64,000 bases of DNA from Stomorhina lunata (GCA_933228675.1 OW121741.1:75568629-75632628); one strand, 5' to 3'. Shown: positions 24,609-37,058, counted from the first letter of the stretch. The notes: a model not told the origin generated them from the letters alone. Translations and numbers: made by a program.

Positions 24609-25625
24609 AAGTAAGAGTGGTATATTCGGCTTTGCCGAATCTTGGATACCCTTCACCAATGGTGCTGCAAAAGTACTTAATGTAATTCCAAGCAAAATTT
24701 GGTTATACTAGTATTATATGCAAAGAATCTTTAAAATTAAGAGTCGGAAAAAGAAAAGCTTTTCGGTGGCGTCATCATCTAGAATAGTTATGCACCCAAA
24801 GGTTAGGTTGGGCAGGTGGCTGATGTCTAGGGAAGCTTCACTTGGGTTCTAAAGTGGTCCCTTTGTGAAAAATAATGATTACTAGACTACAAGTAGAGAA
24901 TGCATATTTAAGCCAGCCAGTAGCTTCGAAATAAAATAGACACATATTTTACGAACATTTAATAAAGTTCGATAGACCAGATAAACCATGCAGAAAAGAT
25001 GCTTCAAAATGTAGATGCCCTTACATTTGCAATAGCACATCGATTTGATGAAGTTTAAGTATTCTGGCATGCAATCCAAAAACACAGTGCCCAGTGAGGG
25101 TTGTGTGCTTTAATTCATACGAATTGTCCAACTATTAAAAGTTAATGATTAAATAGTTATGTAAAACTCTGAACTGATTTAGGTCAAAGCTTTAACAATG
25201 ATAAGCCTTAAAATTATAGGGTATACACTCTTAGTTTTAGATACATACGTGAAATATATAGCTTTTGAATGGATGGATATCAGCTTTGTCGGAAAAGTTA
25301 TTAAAGATTTACTTATTAATCTAAAGTTAGTTAATTAATTAAAATGAACACTTCATCAATAATATTTGGGATGTATTGTTCTTTCGACCTGTCCGATGGA
25401 TGTTTGGAAAGTTTTGCTCTAGTTCCTTGTGCAATTTTAATGTGATTTAATTTATCAGCATTAAATCGATTCCCGGTCGGGGTTATATGGGAGATTTCAC
25501 TAAATGTGAGTAGAGCTCGCCCATTTTCAATATCGAACTTTTCAAGAGATCAGAAATACTTTTGTCAAATGTTGTCCCTCTAGAAAGTTTATTTTAGGCG
25601 CTATTGCCCTGAATATAAATATTGT
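24609..25625 (-). mobile_element. mini-me-like element, reverse orientation, probably fragmentary
   Basis: The left end reads ACAAGTAAGAGTGGTATATT and then a 7-bp stem, TTT loop hairpin, ATTCGGC-TTT-GCCGAAT (24624-24640). This is the reverse complement of the CTTACTTGT terminus seen at 61700 and 62130. A reversed body segment (TTATCAGCATTAAAT, CCCGGTCGGGGTTATATGGG) is at about 25440-25570. What lies between is not clearly the same element. A fragment near 24780-24880 (GGTTAGGTTGGGCAGGTGGC) resembles a separate, common fly repeat and may be nested. Confidence 0.55.
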
Positions 25626-25639
25626 ACAACGTCTTTATA

Positions 25640-26937
25640 TCGGGTGTTTTTTATTGAGGTATAGAACTTTAAGTTGGCATCACTTTTTTAACTGGCGGCC
25701 ATTTTGTCAGCTGTCAAGTGATTAATATTTAGTTTGGTTTGCCATTTCATCATGAACAGGTTGACAAAAGAACAACGCTTGCAAATCGTGCAAATTTATT
25801 TCGAAAATAATGGTTCAGTTCGCGAAGTTTACCGCAAGCTCCGTCCATTTTATGGTCGACATAATCGTCCATCAGAGCAATTAATTCGGTTAACCATGGA
25901 TCGTTTTCGCACTACGTTTACTCTATGTGATAATACGCATCCGCAGCGACGTCGAACAGTGCGCACCGAAGAAACAATTGCTCCTGTAGAGCAAAGTGTT
26001 GAAGAGGACCCGAATGCATCGATTCGCCACCGCGCACAGCAATTGGAGCTTTGTCCATCAACTTTATGGAAGATTTTGCGCAAAGATCTTGGCTTGCGAC
26101 CTTACAGGATCCAGCTGGTGCAAGAATTAAAGCCGCGAGACCATGCAATGCGTCGTGATTTTGGTGTATGGGCCGAAAATGAGATTGATCTCGATGCTGA
26201 TTTTCATCGCAAAATTTTGTTCAGTGATGAGGCTCATTTTTGGTTGAATGGCTACGTCAACAAGCAAAATTGCCGCATTTGGAGTGAAGAGAATCCACAT
26301 GAGACCCTTGAGACGCCATTACATCCACAAAAACTGACTGTTTGGTGTGCTCTATGGGCTGGTGGAGTCATTGGGCCATACTTCTTCCGAAATAATGCTG
26401 GAGAGTCAGTTACCATAAATGGAGACCGGTATAGAGCCATGATAACCGACTATTTTGTTCCTCAATTGGATGGCATGAATGTGGATGAGTTGTGGTTCCA
26501 ACAAGACGGCGCTACATGCCACACAGCGCACGTCATAATTGATTTATTGAAGGAAACATTCGATGAGCGCATAATTTCGCGGACCTGTCAATTGGCTACC
26601 AAGATCGTGCGATTTGACACCACTGGATTATTTTCTTTGGGGATATGTGAAGTCGCTCGTCTACGCCAACAAACCAGAAACGTTAGGGGACCTGGAAGCC
26701 AACATTCGTGGCGTTATTGCCAACATACGGCCCCATATGCTCGAAAAAGTAGTTGAAAATTGGACCTGTAGAATTGGCTTTATTCGAGCCAGCCGCGGCG
26801 GCCACATGCCCAAAATCATATTTAAACATTAATGGCATAAAATTATCCTTCCAATAAAGCCAAATTGATGGACATTAAAACGATTTTCTTGTGTTTTATT
26901 TCAATTCGCAATTCTATACCTCTAAAAAAACACCCAT
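25640..26937 (+). mobile_element. Tc1/mariner-superfamily DNA transposon, 1298 bp
   Basis: Inverted ends GGGTGTTTTTTATTGAGGTA (25642) and, on the other strand, GGGTGTTTTTTTAGAGGTAT (ending 26935). The next inward words, ATAGAACTT and ATAGAATT, also match. TA dinucleotides flank both sides (25638-25639 and 26938-26939), consistent with TA target duplication. A single transposase gene fills most of the element. The preserved ends and one-lesion ORF mean it is young compared with the surrounding debris. Confidence 0.9.
25752..26832 (+). pseudogene. mariner-type transposase, one frameshift
   Basis: Would cut and paste the element in the nucleus. The start is placed at 25752 (MNRLTKEQRLQIVQIY), which opens a typical helix-turn-helix DNA-binding half (to about residue 120); an in-frame ATG six codons upstream (25734) is the alternative. 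The catalytic half shows ILFSDEAHFWLNGYVNKQ (first Asp), LTVWCALWAGGVIGPYFF and LWFQQDGATCHTAH (second Asp). The frame then breaks at about 26580. Moving one frame restores GPVNWLPRSC and DLTPLDYFLWGYVKS, and then ENWTCRIGFIRASRGG to a TAA at 26830-26832. The full length would be about 360 residues, normal for the superfamily. After allowing for the break, the D of PLD lies about 41 residues from the second Asp (the D of CDLTP about 36), suggesting a DD41D or similar group. All three acidic positions are intact; only the frameshift visibly disables it. Confidence 0.88.
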
Positions 26938-27179
26938 TACTAAATGTCATCATCTTATTTTAGGCGAAGTTATACGGGATCAATTGTCAAACGTGAACGG
27001 ATTTCTCCCAATTGCAATTAAAAAATTTAAATTTTCGTTGATATGTGAGATACTTACATACATATGTAGGTTTTGAACGGATATCATGTAGTTAGCTGCA
27101 TTTTTGTACTTCCTAGGCAGATTACCTATAATTTGATATATAATACATTCTCAAATGTTATCATAATGTTCAAAAGTCA
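26938..27179. other. No feature recognised
   Basis: AT-rich spacer between the mariner right end and a (GACA)n-bearing repeat. Nothing further is seen. Confidence 0.5.
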
Positions 27180-28330
27180 GACACAAAATTAAGATTAATG
27201 CAGAGTGTCTGTCTGCTAAAATCAGATTTGTGGAGCTCCTGGATTTTACATAAAATTTCAGGATATTGTCCCACCCTGAATTTTATCTTTGTCGATCAAA
27301 ACACCATCGCTTAAACGCTAAATTATATCTACCACAAATTACCGAATGCATCAGGATTTAGGTAATCCCCTGCGAAGGACGCTATTAAATTTCATCAAAA
27401 TAAACACCTGAGATATCGACAAAACAGGAGCTCCAAAAACTTGACTACAACAGAAAAAATTACAGACAAATAGACGGACGGACAAAAAACAGACGGACGG
27501 ACAAACAAACAGACGGACGGACAGACAGACAGACAAACAGACGGACGGAGGTCGCAAAATCGATTCACCTGCCGATTCTGAGTTGATCGGTACAGTTTGA
27601 ATGGTATTCGTAATCAGATTTGTGGAGTATAGATTTTAGAAAATCCTCACACAAAGAACGATGTCAAATTTCATCACAATCGGTCTATAAACACCTGAGA
27701 TATCGCTGAAACAATACTTACAAAATGTAAACAAAATTTCTTAGACACGTACTTTGGGCAATTTGCTGTACATCAAATGCAGTGTTATGGCGATATCTCA
27801 ATTGTTTATGGACCGCTTTTGATAAAATTTAATAACGTACTTGGCGGGGGAATTTCCTAAAATCTGATATAAAATTTATGTAGGTCCGTGCTAAAGGAGG
27901 ATGGTTTTTCCTATTTCTGCATTTCATTTTTTCAACAAACATTCTCTAAATGCGAACTTTGGGCAATTTGCGATACATCAAATTCAGTGTTTTGGCGATA
28001 TCTCAGTTGTTTATGGACCGATTTTCATAAAATTTTACAGAGTGCTTTGGGAAACTATTTCCTACAATCTGATATATAATATATTGTCACATGTACACCA
28101 GGAGTATCTTTTTTCTCTTGTTATTTAAAAGTGTGTTTCAATCAAAAATTTTCAAATTTTCGTCTAATTTTTGGTATTTTTTTCGATATTTTCGGTGTTT
28201 ATAAACCGATTTTAATGAAATTTAATAGCGTTCATTGCGGGAGAATTTCCTAAAATCTGATATATAATTTATGTAAGTCCATCCTCCAGGGGCTTCAGAA
28301 ACTTGATTTCAACAGACAGACAGACAGACG

Positions 28331-28362
<32 letters not shown>

Positions 28363-28505
28363 GACATCGCTTAATCGATTCTCCTCCCGATTCTGAGTCG
28401 ATCGGTATAATTTTTATGGGGTCTACGATCACTAATAAAAAAATTACAAACGGAATCACAAACTTATAATACCCTTTCACCTATTGGTGAAGGGTATAAT
28501 AAAAA
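27180..28505 (-). mobile_element. mini-me-like element(s), reverse orientation, two modules
   Basis: The right end is the reversed 5' terminus (GGTGAAGGGTATAATAAAAA at about 28485-28503). Next to it ATAATACCCTTTCACC (28468-28483) is complementary and gives a foldback. Reversed (GTCY)n tracts occur twice, at 27470-27548 and 28314-28363. Repeated body words (CAGATTTGTGGAG at 27222 and 27613; CTGAGATATCG at 27408 and 27699; TTTCCTAAAATCTGATAT at 27850 and 28247) show that modules were duplicated. The left boundary is uncertain. Confidence 0.6.
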
Positions 28506-29054
28506 TTTTTCATACAAAACCAAAAATTTAAATAATAAAATAAATATTTTAAAATGTTTGTTTTGAAACATTTTGAAACGCATTTCCAAATAGTTTTTAT
28601 TAATTTATTTTAATGAAAGAAAAAATTTGATAGGTTCTGATCAAAATCTAGGATTTCATTTACTAAAATTGGTCACCTATATTTTTAAAAACACTAAGAC
28701 GAAAAATTAAAATAATTGCAATAATTGTTATGCATCTTCAAGTGTTTTAATTTTGAAAATCGGATGAGTCGTTCTCGAGTTAGGACGAAATAGGTCTCCG
28801 TACCTGACTAATTTAAGGAGAAAATTTTGACACGCCCGTAAAAAAAATCCAGATCTGATGGAAAAAAACCGACAACGGATCTGAGTTTAGCGCAACAAGA
28901 TCCATATAGTCCGCATAGTTTTATTAAAAGGAAAGACAAAAAATGAATTTTAGCAGAGCAGTGTTATTAAGTATTAGGCTATGTCTATCTCTAACTAAAG
29001 CATTTGCCGTTCATAGCAGGCGTGAAAACGTAGGTCCAATTTAATAAGTCTAAC

Positions 29055-29848
29055 AAGTAAGAAAGTGCTATAGTCAGTCAAGCCCGACCATACGATACCC
29101 TTCACCACAAAGGTCAAAGGTGTTCTTTTTCCTGTATAAAGACAAATATCAAATTTTCCCATCATACAATCATATTCTCAAAACTTAAACATTTAAGCTG
29201 TTTCCGTCATTTGGACTTATTATGAGAGCTAGGGTCAAATGTGGACCGATTATCTCGAAACTTGGCAAATTGATAACAGTTGTTACAGTTAATTATGGAT
29301 GTAAAAAATAAACTTAAATTCTTATTATCTTTAGATTTACGAGCGTTTTAGTGATTTTTGTCTCATTTAGTGCGTTTTTAAAGAAGAGTTTGTATGGGCG
29401 CTATGGTCAAATGTGGACCGATTTCAACGAAATTTGGTACAGTTATTTCAGTTTACATAAGCAGTATTTGTTTTAAATTTCATGAAAAAATATTTATATT
29501 TGTGACCAATATATTAATTAAGGGAAGTGGGTCCTATGGGAGGTACAATAGATAATAAACCGATTTTGACGAATTTCAATAGCCATGGTCCCATTATCAA
29601 AAAATGATATGTGTCAAACTTCATCAAATTATCTTTAGAATTGCGACCTGTAGTTTGATTAGAAGGTTTACATGTGGGTCCAGCCAGCCAGCCAGCCAGC
29701 CAGCCAGACGGACATCGCTAAATCGACTCAGAAAGTGATCCTAAGCCTATTGGTATACTAAAACGTGGGTCTAAGACAAATATTTCTATGCGTTACATAC
29801 ATTAGCACAAGCTTAATACCCTTTCTACCTATGGTGGTGAAGGGTATA
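29055..29848 (-). mobile_element. mini-me-like element, apparently full length, about 0.8 kb
   Basis: Left terminus ACAAGTAAGAAAGTGCTATA (the family's CTTACTTGT end, reversed), followed by a short hairpin-forming GTCAAGCCCGAC and GATACCCTTCACC. The body has the repeated words GTCAAATGTGGACCGAT. A CAGCCAGCCAGCCAG tract and GACGGACATCGCTAAATCG (about 29705) take the place of (GTCY)n. The right end is GGTGGTGAAGGGTATAAAAA. Both ends are present, unlike most copies here. Confidence 0.7.
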
Positions 29849-29994
29849 AAAATAGAATTGGATGCAATTCATTGTCTGAGAAAAGTACCCCTTGTTCCAA
29901 GGTATATTGGACTTTCTTTTATATCTTACTACCTGTAGCAAACGCGCATTACTGCGCCACTAACTTAAATAAATCTGAAAAAAGACATTACAAA

Positions 29995-30750
29995 ACAAGT
30001 AAGAAAGTGCTATAGTCGGTCAAGCCCGACCATACGATACCCTTCACCACTAAGGTCAAAGGTGTTTTTTTTTTCACGCATAAAGACAGATATGTGCTAA
30101 ATTTTGCCACCATGCAAACATTTGCTTAAGACTTATATATTTAAGCTGCTTCTGTGATTTGGACTTATATGAGAGCAAGGGTCAAATGTGGACCGATTAT
30201 CTCGAAATTTAGAATTAATTACAGTTTTTACAAATATTATGTCTGCAAAAAATTAACTTAAAATTGTCATTATCTTCAGATTTGAGAGCGTTTTAGTGAA
30301 TTTTGTCTAATTTAGTGCTTTTTGACAAAAAAATTTGTATAGAAGCTATGGTCAAATGTGTACCGCTTTCAACGAAATTTGGTATAGTGATTTAAGTTTA
30401 TATAAGCAGTATCTGGTTTAAATTTCATGAAAAAAATATTTTTATTGTGGTTACAATATCAATTCCAGGAAATTTTACCTGTGGGAGGTGCCACAAATAA
30501 TGGACCGATTTTGACCAGTTTTAATGGCCATGGTCTCACTATCAAAAAAATGATCTGCGCCAAATTTCATCAAATTATCTTTAAAATTGCGACCTGTACT
30601 ATGATAACAAGGTTTACATGGGGTCCATCTAGCAAACCAGCCGTCCAGAGGGATGGACGGACGGACTGACATCGCTAAATCGACTCAGAAATTGATTCTA
30701 AGACTATTGGTTTACTAAAAGGTGGGTCTAAGACAAATATTTCTATGGTG
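29995..30750 (-). mobile_element. mini-me-like element, second copy of the same subfamily, 5' end missing
   Basis: Same order as 29055-29848: ACAAGTAAGAAAGTGCTATA, GATACCCTTCACCACTAAGG, the GACCGATTATCTCGAAA body, GGACGGACTGACATCGCTAA, and GGTGGGTCTAAGACAAATAT. It then stops near 30748 before the GGGTATAAAAA terminus. It is clearly diverged from its neighbour, so this is not a recent tandem duplication. Confidence 0.7.
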
Positions 30751-31030
30751 ATGATCCAATTAATTTTAAATTACTTTATTGATTTTGTCTGATTAACACA
30801 TGATCTTATTTATAGAGTTTACACAATGTATGGAAACTACATTATACAATATAAAAATATAAAAAATTTCCATAGATTTTATAAACGCTAAAAAAATAAT
30901 TAATTTGGAACAAAAAATGTGATCAATGAAAAACCGCTTGACCGATCTTGAGCAAACTTCACATAAACCATCTACTAAATTGTCCACACAAAGCCTAAAC
31001 ATTTCGTTTGGAATGGTGAGCCCGATTTCA
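30751..31030. other. No feature recognised
   Basis: AT-rich spacer between a truncated mini-me-like copy and a retrotransposon scrap. The minus-strand frame at 30793-31002 resembles nothing I know. Confidence 0.45.
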
Positions 31031-31306
31031 TTAATTTGTATATATTAAGAAGATTTCACTAGGAGCAGTTTCAATACAGGCTGTTTTAGTATCATTCCCG
31101 TAGATGTCTGTATTATGGCAGACAGAGATGTCGCGAGGATCTGTTCCATTTCTCAATGCTTTAAAGAACATTGCAGCAACTTCAGGTGATTTCATTTTTT
31201 GTACATCAAGCCTTCTCCTGATGACATTTTGTTTTGGTGTCACAGCTTTCAACTTTTGCTGAACCTTGTCTACAATCAAATAATGATCAGTTATTTTAAT
31301 CTAAAA
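31031..31306 (-). pseudogene. Non-LTR retrotransposon scrap: end of endonuclease plus linker
   Basis: On the minus strand from about 31306 the frame reads ITDHYLIVDKVQQKLKAVT and then NVIRRRLDVQKMKSPEVAAM. (S/T)DHYLI is the terminal endonuclease motif (catalytic Asp-His) of RTE-type elements, and a basic RRR-D-X-K-L/M segment normally follows it. No RT or upstream nuclease motif remains. The sequence differs from the two RTE-like copies at 1.3-6.1 kb (SDHYLIAAKVR), so it belongs to another family. The call rests on motif resemblance only. Confidence 0.55.
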
Positions 31307-32628
31307 GGCCTCATATTCGGATGCTTTGATAAATTTCTTTAAAATATCAGCCCGATTTTTTCCTTTCTTACCGATTTATTCCTTTCTTACCGATTTTTTC
31401 CTTTCTTAAATTATAATCATTCGTTTATATTTACAAACTTTTTTTAATGTATATATAAACATGAGCCCCACCCCGTTTTAATTTATGACAAAAACTGTAA
31501 AAGTTTAAATTAAAAACAATTTATCAAATAAAAATTAAATATGGACATGAGAAATGTTTTTCATTTTATGTCATACCAAAGATTGACTGACTGACGGACT
31601 GCTCATACACTGTGAAAAAAGCGCTTTTGATTTGTCAGCCTTCAGAAAGAAATCTTAAGTCAAATAATGATTAAAAGAGCAAAAAGAAACTGGAAAATAA
31701 AACAAAAAGCGAAAAATCATTAAAGTCTGTGAGCAATATGTCTCCACCTTAAGATGAATTGGTGGAATTCAAAACGTTCAAAAACTACAACTCCACCCAT
31801 TCGAATTGATTGCCAGGTAATTTTCAAGTAAATAAAAAAAGTAATTTAAAATATAAAAATAAAAAAATAAAGAAAATAAAGAAAATGGTATTTTAGTAAA
31901 GTAATTTAAAGAAAAAGATGCTCTGGCAAAGCTTCAGCAAATCTTTGAGGAATAATAATAATAAATTCATACATACAAATACATTTTGATTGAATCAATC
32001 ATGAGCCCAGAGCTCAAAAACTTATGATCACCAGCCAACAGAAATTGTTTAATATAAAAAATCAATAGATCAAGAGCGAGAAAAAAAATTAAATATAATA
32101 AAAAATCACTCCATTATGAAGAGGAACAGGTATTTATTTTCTTTCGTCTTATTTTGCAGAAATTATTATGATAATGATGACGATCGTTTGCCATTCCATT
32201 CAACCTACAAGATCCTTTTTCTGTTTAATTTAAAAATCAATTTTATTATGTACGACTAAAATGTAGCATTGAAAATTGTGAAAACGAATAAATTGAAGTC
32301 ATAGTTCCAGATCTTGAATTTTAGTTTGATTTTTTTCCACATCTCTTCCAACTTCATATTTTGATATTCCGTATGCCTGTCACGTAATTTATTGATTTAG
32401 CTGATGGGAACAAAAGTATCCCATCTATAACATCGTCATCAAATACTAAAATCGAATAAATCGTATTGATTGTATGTCGTTCTGTCTGTCCAACGAATGA
32501 ATTGTTAGCAGAGCTTTAAAAGAGTTAAAACTGTTCTCAACTTTCTTTTGCGGCCCTCTACTTTGTGCTTCTTCCTAATTATTTTTGTGTAAATATAATT
32601 CTTACTTAGTCTGTATCTGTACAGGTAT
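31307..32628. other. AT-rich unique DNA, no gene recognised
   Basis: Contains a small direct repeat (CCTTTCTTACCGATT, 31361-31405) and A-rich stretches. GTTCTGTCTGTCC at about 32480 may be a mini-me scrap. No gene is supported. Confidence 0.5.
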
Positions 32629-35600
32629 AGTTTCAGTTCTAGTTCAGTTCTAGTTCAGTTCTAGTTCAGTTCTAGTTCAGTTCTAGTTCAGTTCTAGTTC
32701 AGTTCTAGTTCAGTTCTAGTTCAGTTCTAGTTCAGTTCTAGTTCAGTTCTAGTTCAGTTCTAGTTCAGTTCTAGTTCAGTTCTAGTTCAGTTCTAGTTCA
32801 GTTCTAGTTCAGTTCTAGTTCAGTTCTAGTTCAGTTCTAGTTCAGTTCTAGTTCAGTTCTAGTTCAGTTCTAGTTCAGTTCTAGTTCAGTTCTAGTTCAG
32901 TTCTAGTTCAGTTCTAGTTCAGTTCTAGTTCAGTTCTAGTTCAGTTCTAGTTCAGTTCTAGTTCAGTTCTAGTTCAGTTCTAGTTCAGTTCTAGTTCAGT
33001 TCTAGTTCAGTTCTAGTTCAGTTCTAGTTCAGTTCTAGTTCAGTTCTAGTTCAGTTCTAGTTCAGTTCTAGTTCAGTTCTAGTTCAGTTCTAGTTCAGTT
33101 CTAGTTCAGTTCTAGTTCAGTTCTAGTTCAGTTCTAGTTCAGTTCTAGTTCAGTTCTAGTTCAGTTCAGTTCTAGTTCAGTTCTAGTTCAGTTCTAGTTC
33201 AGTTCTAGTTCAGTTCTAGTTCAGTTCTAGTTCAGTTCTAGTTCAGTTCTAGTTCAGTTCTAGTTCAGTTCTAGTTCAGTTCTAGTTCAGTTCTAGTTCA
33301 GTTCTAGTTCAGTTCTAGTTCAGTTCTAGTTCAGTTCTAGTTCAGTTCTAGTTCAGTTCTAGTTCAGTTCTAGTTCAGTTCTAGTTCAGTTCTAGTTCAG
33401 TTCTAGTTCAGTTCTAGTTCAGTTCTAGTTCAGTTCTAGTTCAGTTCTAGTTCAGTTCTAGTTCAGTTCTAGTTCAGTTCTAGTTCAGTTCTAGTTCAGT
33501 TCTAGTTCAGTTCTAGTTCAGTTCTAGTTCAGTTCTAGTTCAGTTCTAGTTCAGTTCTAGTTCAGTTCTAGTTCAGTTCTAGTTCAGTTCTAGTTCAGTT
33601 CTAGTTCAGTTCTAGTTCAGTTCTAGTTCAGTTCTAGTTCAGTTCTAGTTCAGTTCTAGTTCAGTTCTAGTTCAGTTCTAGTTCAGTTCTAGTTCAGTTC
33701 TAGTTCAGTTCTAGTTCAGTTCTAGTTCAGTTCTAGTTCAGTTCTAGTTCAGTTCTAGTTCAGTTCTAGTTCAGTTCTAGTTCAGTTCTAGTTCAGTTCT
33801 AGTTCAGTTCTAGTTCAGTTCTAGTTCAGTTCTAGTTCAGTTCTAGTTCAGTTCTAGTTCAGTTCTAGTTCAGTTCTAGTTCAGTTCTAGTTCAGTTCTA
33901 GTTCAGTTCTAGTTCAGTTCTAGTTCAGTTCTAGTTCAGTTCTAGTTCAGTTCTAGTTCAGTTCTAGTTCAGTTCTAGTTCAGTTCTAGTTCAGTTCTAG
34001 TTCAGTTCTAGTTCAGTTCTAGTTCAGTTCTAGTTCAGTTCTAGATCAGTTCTAGTTCAGTTCTAGTTCAGTTCTAGTTCAGTTCTAGTTCAGTTCTAGT
34101 TCAGTTCTAGTTCAGTTCTAGTTCAGTTCTAGTTCAGTTCTAGTTCAGTTCTAGTTCAGTTCTAGTTCAGTTCTAGTTCAGTTCTAGTTCAGTTCTAGTT
34201 CAGTTCTAGTTCAGTTCTAGTTCAGTTCTAGTTCAGTTCTAGTTCAGTTCTAGTTCAGTTCTAGTTCAGTTCTAGTTCAGTTCTAGTTCAGTTCTAGTTC
34301 AGTTCTAGTTCAGTTCTAGTTCAGTTCTAGTTCAGTTCTAGTTCAGTTCTAGTTCAGTTCTAGTTCAGTTCTAGTTCAGTTCTAGTTCAGTTCTAGTTCA
34401 GTTCTAGTTCAGTTCTAGTTCAGTTCTAGTTCAGTTCTAGTTCAGTTCTAGTTCAGTTCTAGTTCAGTTCTAGTTCAGTTCTAGTTCAGTTCTAGTTCAG
34501 TTCAGTTCTAGTTCAGTTCTAGTTCAGTTCTAGTTCAGTTCTAGTTCAGTTCTAGTTCAGTTCTAGTTCAGTTCTAGTTCAGTTCTAGTTCAGTTCTAGT
34601 TCAGTTCTAGTTCAGTTCTAGTTCAGTTCTAGTTCAGTTCTAGTTCAGTTCTAGTTCAGTTCTAGTTCAGTTCTAGTTCAGTTCTAGTTCAGTTCTAGTT
34701 CAGTTCTAGTTCAGTTCTAGTTCAGTTCTAGTTCAGTTCTAGTTCAGTTCTAGTTCAGTTCTAGTTCAGTTCTAGTTCAGTTCTAGTTCAGTTCTAGTTC
34801 AGTTCTAGTTCAGTTCTAGTTCAGTTCTAGTTCAGTTCTAGTTCAGTTCTAGTTCAGTTCTAGTTCAGTTCTAGTTCAGTTCTAGTTCAGTTCTAGTTCA
34901 GTTCTAGTTCAGTTCTAGTTCAGTTCTAGTTCAGTTCTAGTTCAGTTCTAGTTCAGTTCTAGTTCAGTTCTAGTTCAGTTCTAGTTCAGTTCTAGTTCAG
35001 TTCTAGTTCAGTTCTAGTTCAGTTCTAGTTCAGTTCTAGTTCAGTTCTAGTTCAGTTCTAGTTCAGTTCTAGTTCAGTTCTAGTTCAGTTCTAGTTCAGT
35101 TCTAGTTCAGTTCTAGTTCAGTTCTAGTTCAGTTCTAGTTCAGTTCTAGTTCAGTTCTAGTTCAGTTCTAGTTCAGTTCTAGTTCAGTTCTAGTTCAGTT
35201 CTAGTTCAGTTCTAGTTCAGTTCTAGTTCAGTTCTAGTTCAGTTCTAGTTCAGTTCTAGTTCAGTTCTAGTTCAGTTCTAGTTCAGTTCTAGTTCAGTTC
35301 TAGTTCAGTTCTAGTTCAGTTCTAGTTCAGTTCTAGTTCAGTTCTAGTTCAGTTCTAGTTCAGTTCTAGTTCAGTTCTAGTTCAGTTCTAGTTCAGTTCT
35401 AGTTCAGTTCTAGTTCAGTTCTAGTTCAGTTCTAGTTCAGTTCTAGTTCAGTTCTAGTTCAGTTCTAGTTCAGTTCTAGTTCAGTTCTAGTTCAGTTCTA
35501 GTTCAGTTCTAGTTCAGTTCTAGTTCAGTTCTAGTTCAGTTCTAGTTCAGTTCTAGTTCAGTTCTAGTTCAGTTCTAGTTCAGTTCTAGTTCAGTTCTAG

Positions 35601-35812
35601 TTCAGTTCTAGTTCAGTTCTAGTTCAGTTCTAGTTCAGTTCTAGTTCAGTTCTAGTTCAGTTCTAGTTCAGTTCTAGTTCAGTTCTAGTTCAGTTCTAGT
35701 TCAGTTCTAGTTCAGTTCTAGTTCAGTTCTAGTTCAGTTCTAGTTCAGTTCTAGTTCAGTTCTAGTTCAGTTCTAGTTCAGTTCTAGTTCAGTTCTAGTT
35801 CAGTTCTAGTTC
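32629..35812. repeat. 11-bp satellite A, unit AGTTCTAGTTC, about 290 copies
   Basis: Almost invariant tandem 11-mers over 3.18 kb. The only irregularities I see are two shortened units (TTCAGTTCAGTTCTAG near 33163 and 34499) and one base change (CTAGATCAG near 34043). The edges are sharp. CTAG in every unit puts stops in all frames, so there is no coding potential. A degraded outlier of the same words (GTTCTAGTAATGATCAGTTC, TTAGTTCAGTTCC) lies at 36735-36800. Confidence 0.97.
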
Positions 35813-36834
35813 CTCAAGATATAACAATGAATCCATTCCTTTAAAGCCCCTACAAAATCGATTTATATTAAGGAAATCGGATTGATTGCGATCATGTTTT
35901 GAGAAATGTTGAAATTGCCTACTAGGCATCTTCTCTTCGTAATAATTTCAACTTCGTTTGCTTAAGCCTCAAAGTGCATGAAATAAACCAGTTGAAGAAT
36001 AACAGACATTCAGTCAGTCGTCAGTCAGTCAGTCATTTCAGTGATCATAAGCAAATCAAAAATTGCCATTCTATGAGTTGTTAATATTCATACGAATAGC
36101 TAATCGAGAAAAGGCAGACAGACATATTCCATTTCTTTCCAAACATCCAACCAAGTCCGCTTAAGCATTTCTGCGCAACATTGAAATGTATGCAACATTA
36201 ATGGGCGGAACCGTACAACTTGATGGTATTTATGTAAAATGAACAAAATGTTTTAGTTTCAGTGTTTTTTGTTACTTTGATGGATTTCGAAATGGTTTTA
36301 TGTTTTTAAATTTTTTTCCACTATTTTTTTGATTTCTTGATCATGTTATTTTTTATTTATTTATATGTGTTGTTGCAACATGGAATCGATCCATCCATTG
36401 ATCGACAGTTTCGTTGTCTGAATACGAGTACATGTATATAAATTCCAAAAAGTAGCAGCTACAATAAATTGCTTTAAGCCGTAAACCATAATGGCTGCTG
36501 TACACAATTGTTGCTCTCTGATTTTTATTTTGAGTTGTTGCCACAAAAATGCGTTTTATACCACAAATAAATAATAAAATGAATGACGATCCGATTTACA
36601 TGTTTTTCATTTTTAAATTCAAAAAGATTGCCAAGCCTTGAGAAATTGCTAATAGTAAACATATGAGCAAAATTATTGAAACATAATCCAATTAATTGAG
36701 GAATGTTGTCAATTATTTTACTACAGTTCTTGCATAGTTCTAGTAATGATCAGTTCCATTTCATTTTTAGTTCAGTTCCACTTCAATTCTAGTATAATTA
36801 TAGAACATTCTTATACCCTTATAGAAATATTAGT
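35813..36834. other. Unique DNA with a decayed satellite-A outlier
   Basis: No gene is recognised. A CAGTCAGTCGTCAGTC cluster lies at about 36010-36035. Degenerate AGTTCTAG-like words at 36725-36800 resemble satellite A, suggesting the array once extended further or seeded a second patch. Confidence 0.5.
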
Positions 36835-37058
36835 CCTATTTGTATAGGAAATTTTCAAAATTTTCTATTTTTATAGGAAATTTTCAAAAATTTCTATTTT
36901 TATAGGAAATTTTCAAAATTTTCTATTTTTTTTAGGAAATTTTCAAAATTTCCTATTTGTATAGGAAATTTTCAAAATTTCCTATTTGTATAGGAAATTT
37001 TCAAAATTTCCTATTTGTATAGGAAATTTTCAAAATTTTCTATTTTTATAGGAAATTT
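36835..37058 (-). repeat. 29-bp satellite variant, left edge of a gapped array
   Basis: About seven units of AGGAAATTTT, C, AAAATTTCCTATTTGTAT. Arms keep full symmetry (GGAAATTTT/AAAATTTCC) around a central C, with 4-bp instead of 5-bp inner tracts. It runs straight into the assembly gap, so the true length is unknown. Confidence 0.9.

Noticed and set aside
26614..26832. Separate 72-residue protein MTPLDYFLWGYV...
   Set aside because: It is the frameshifted C-terminus of the mariner transposase, not an independent gene; the apparent start is internal to a catalytic motif.
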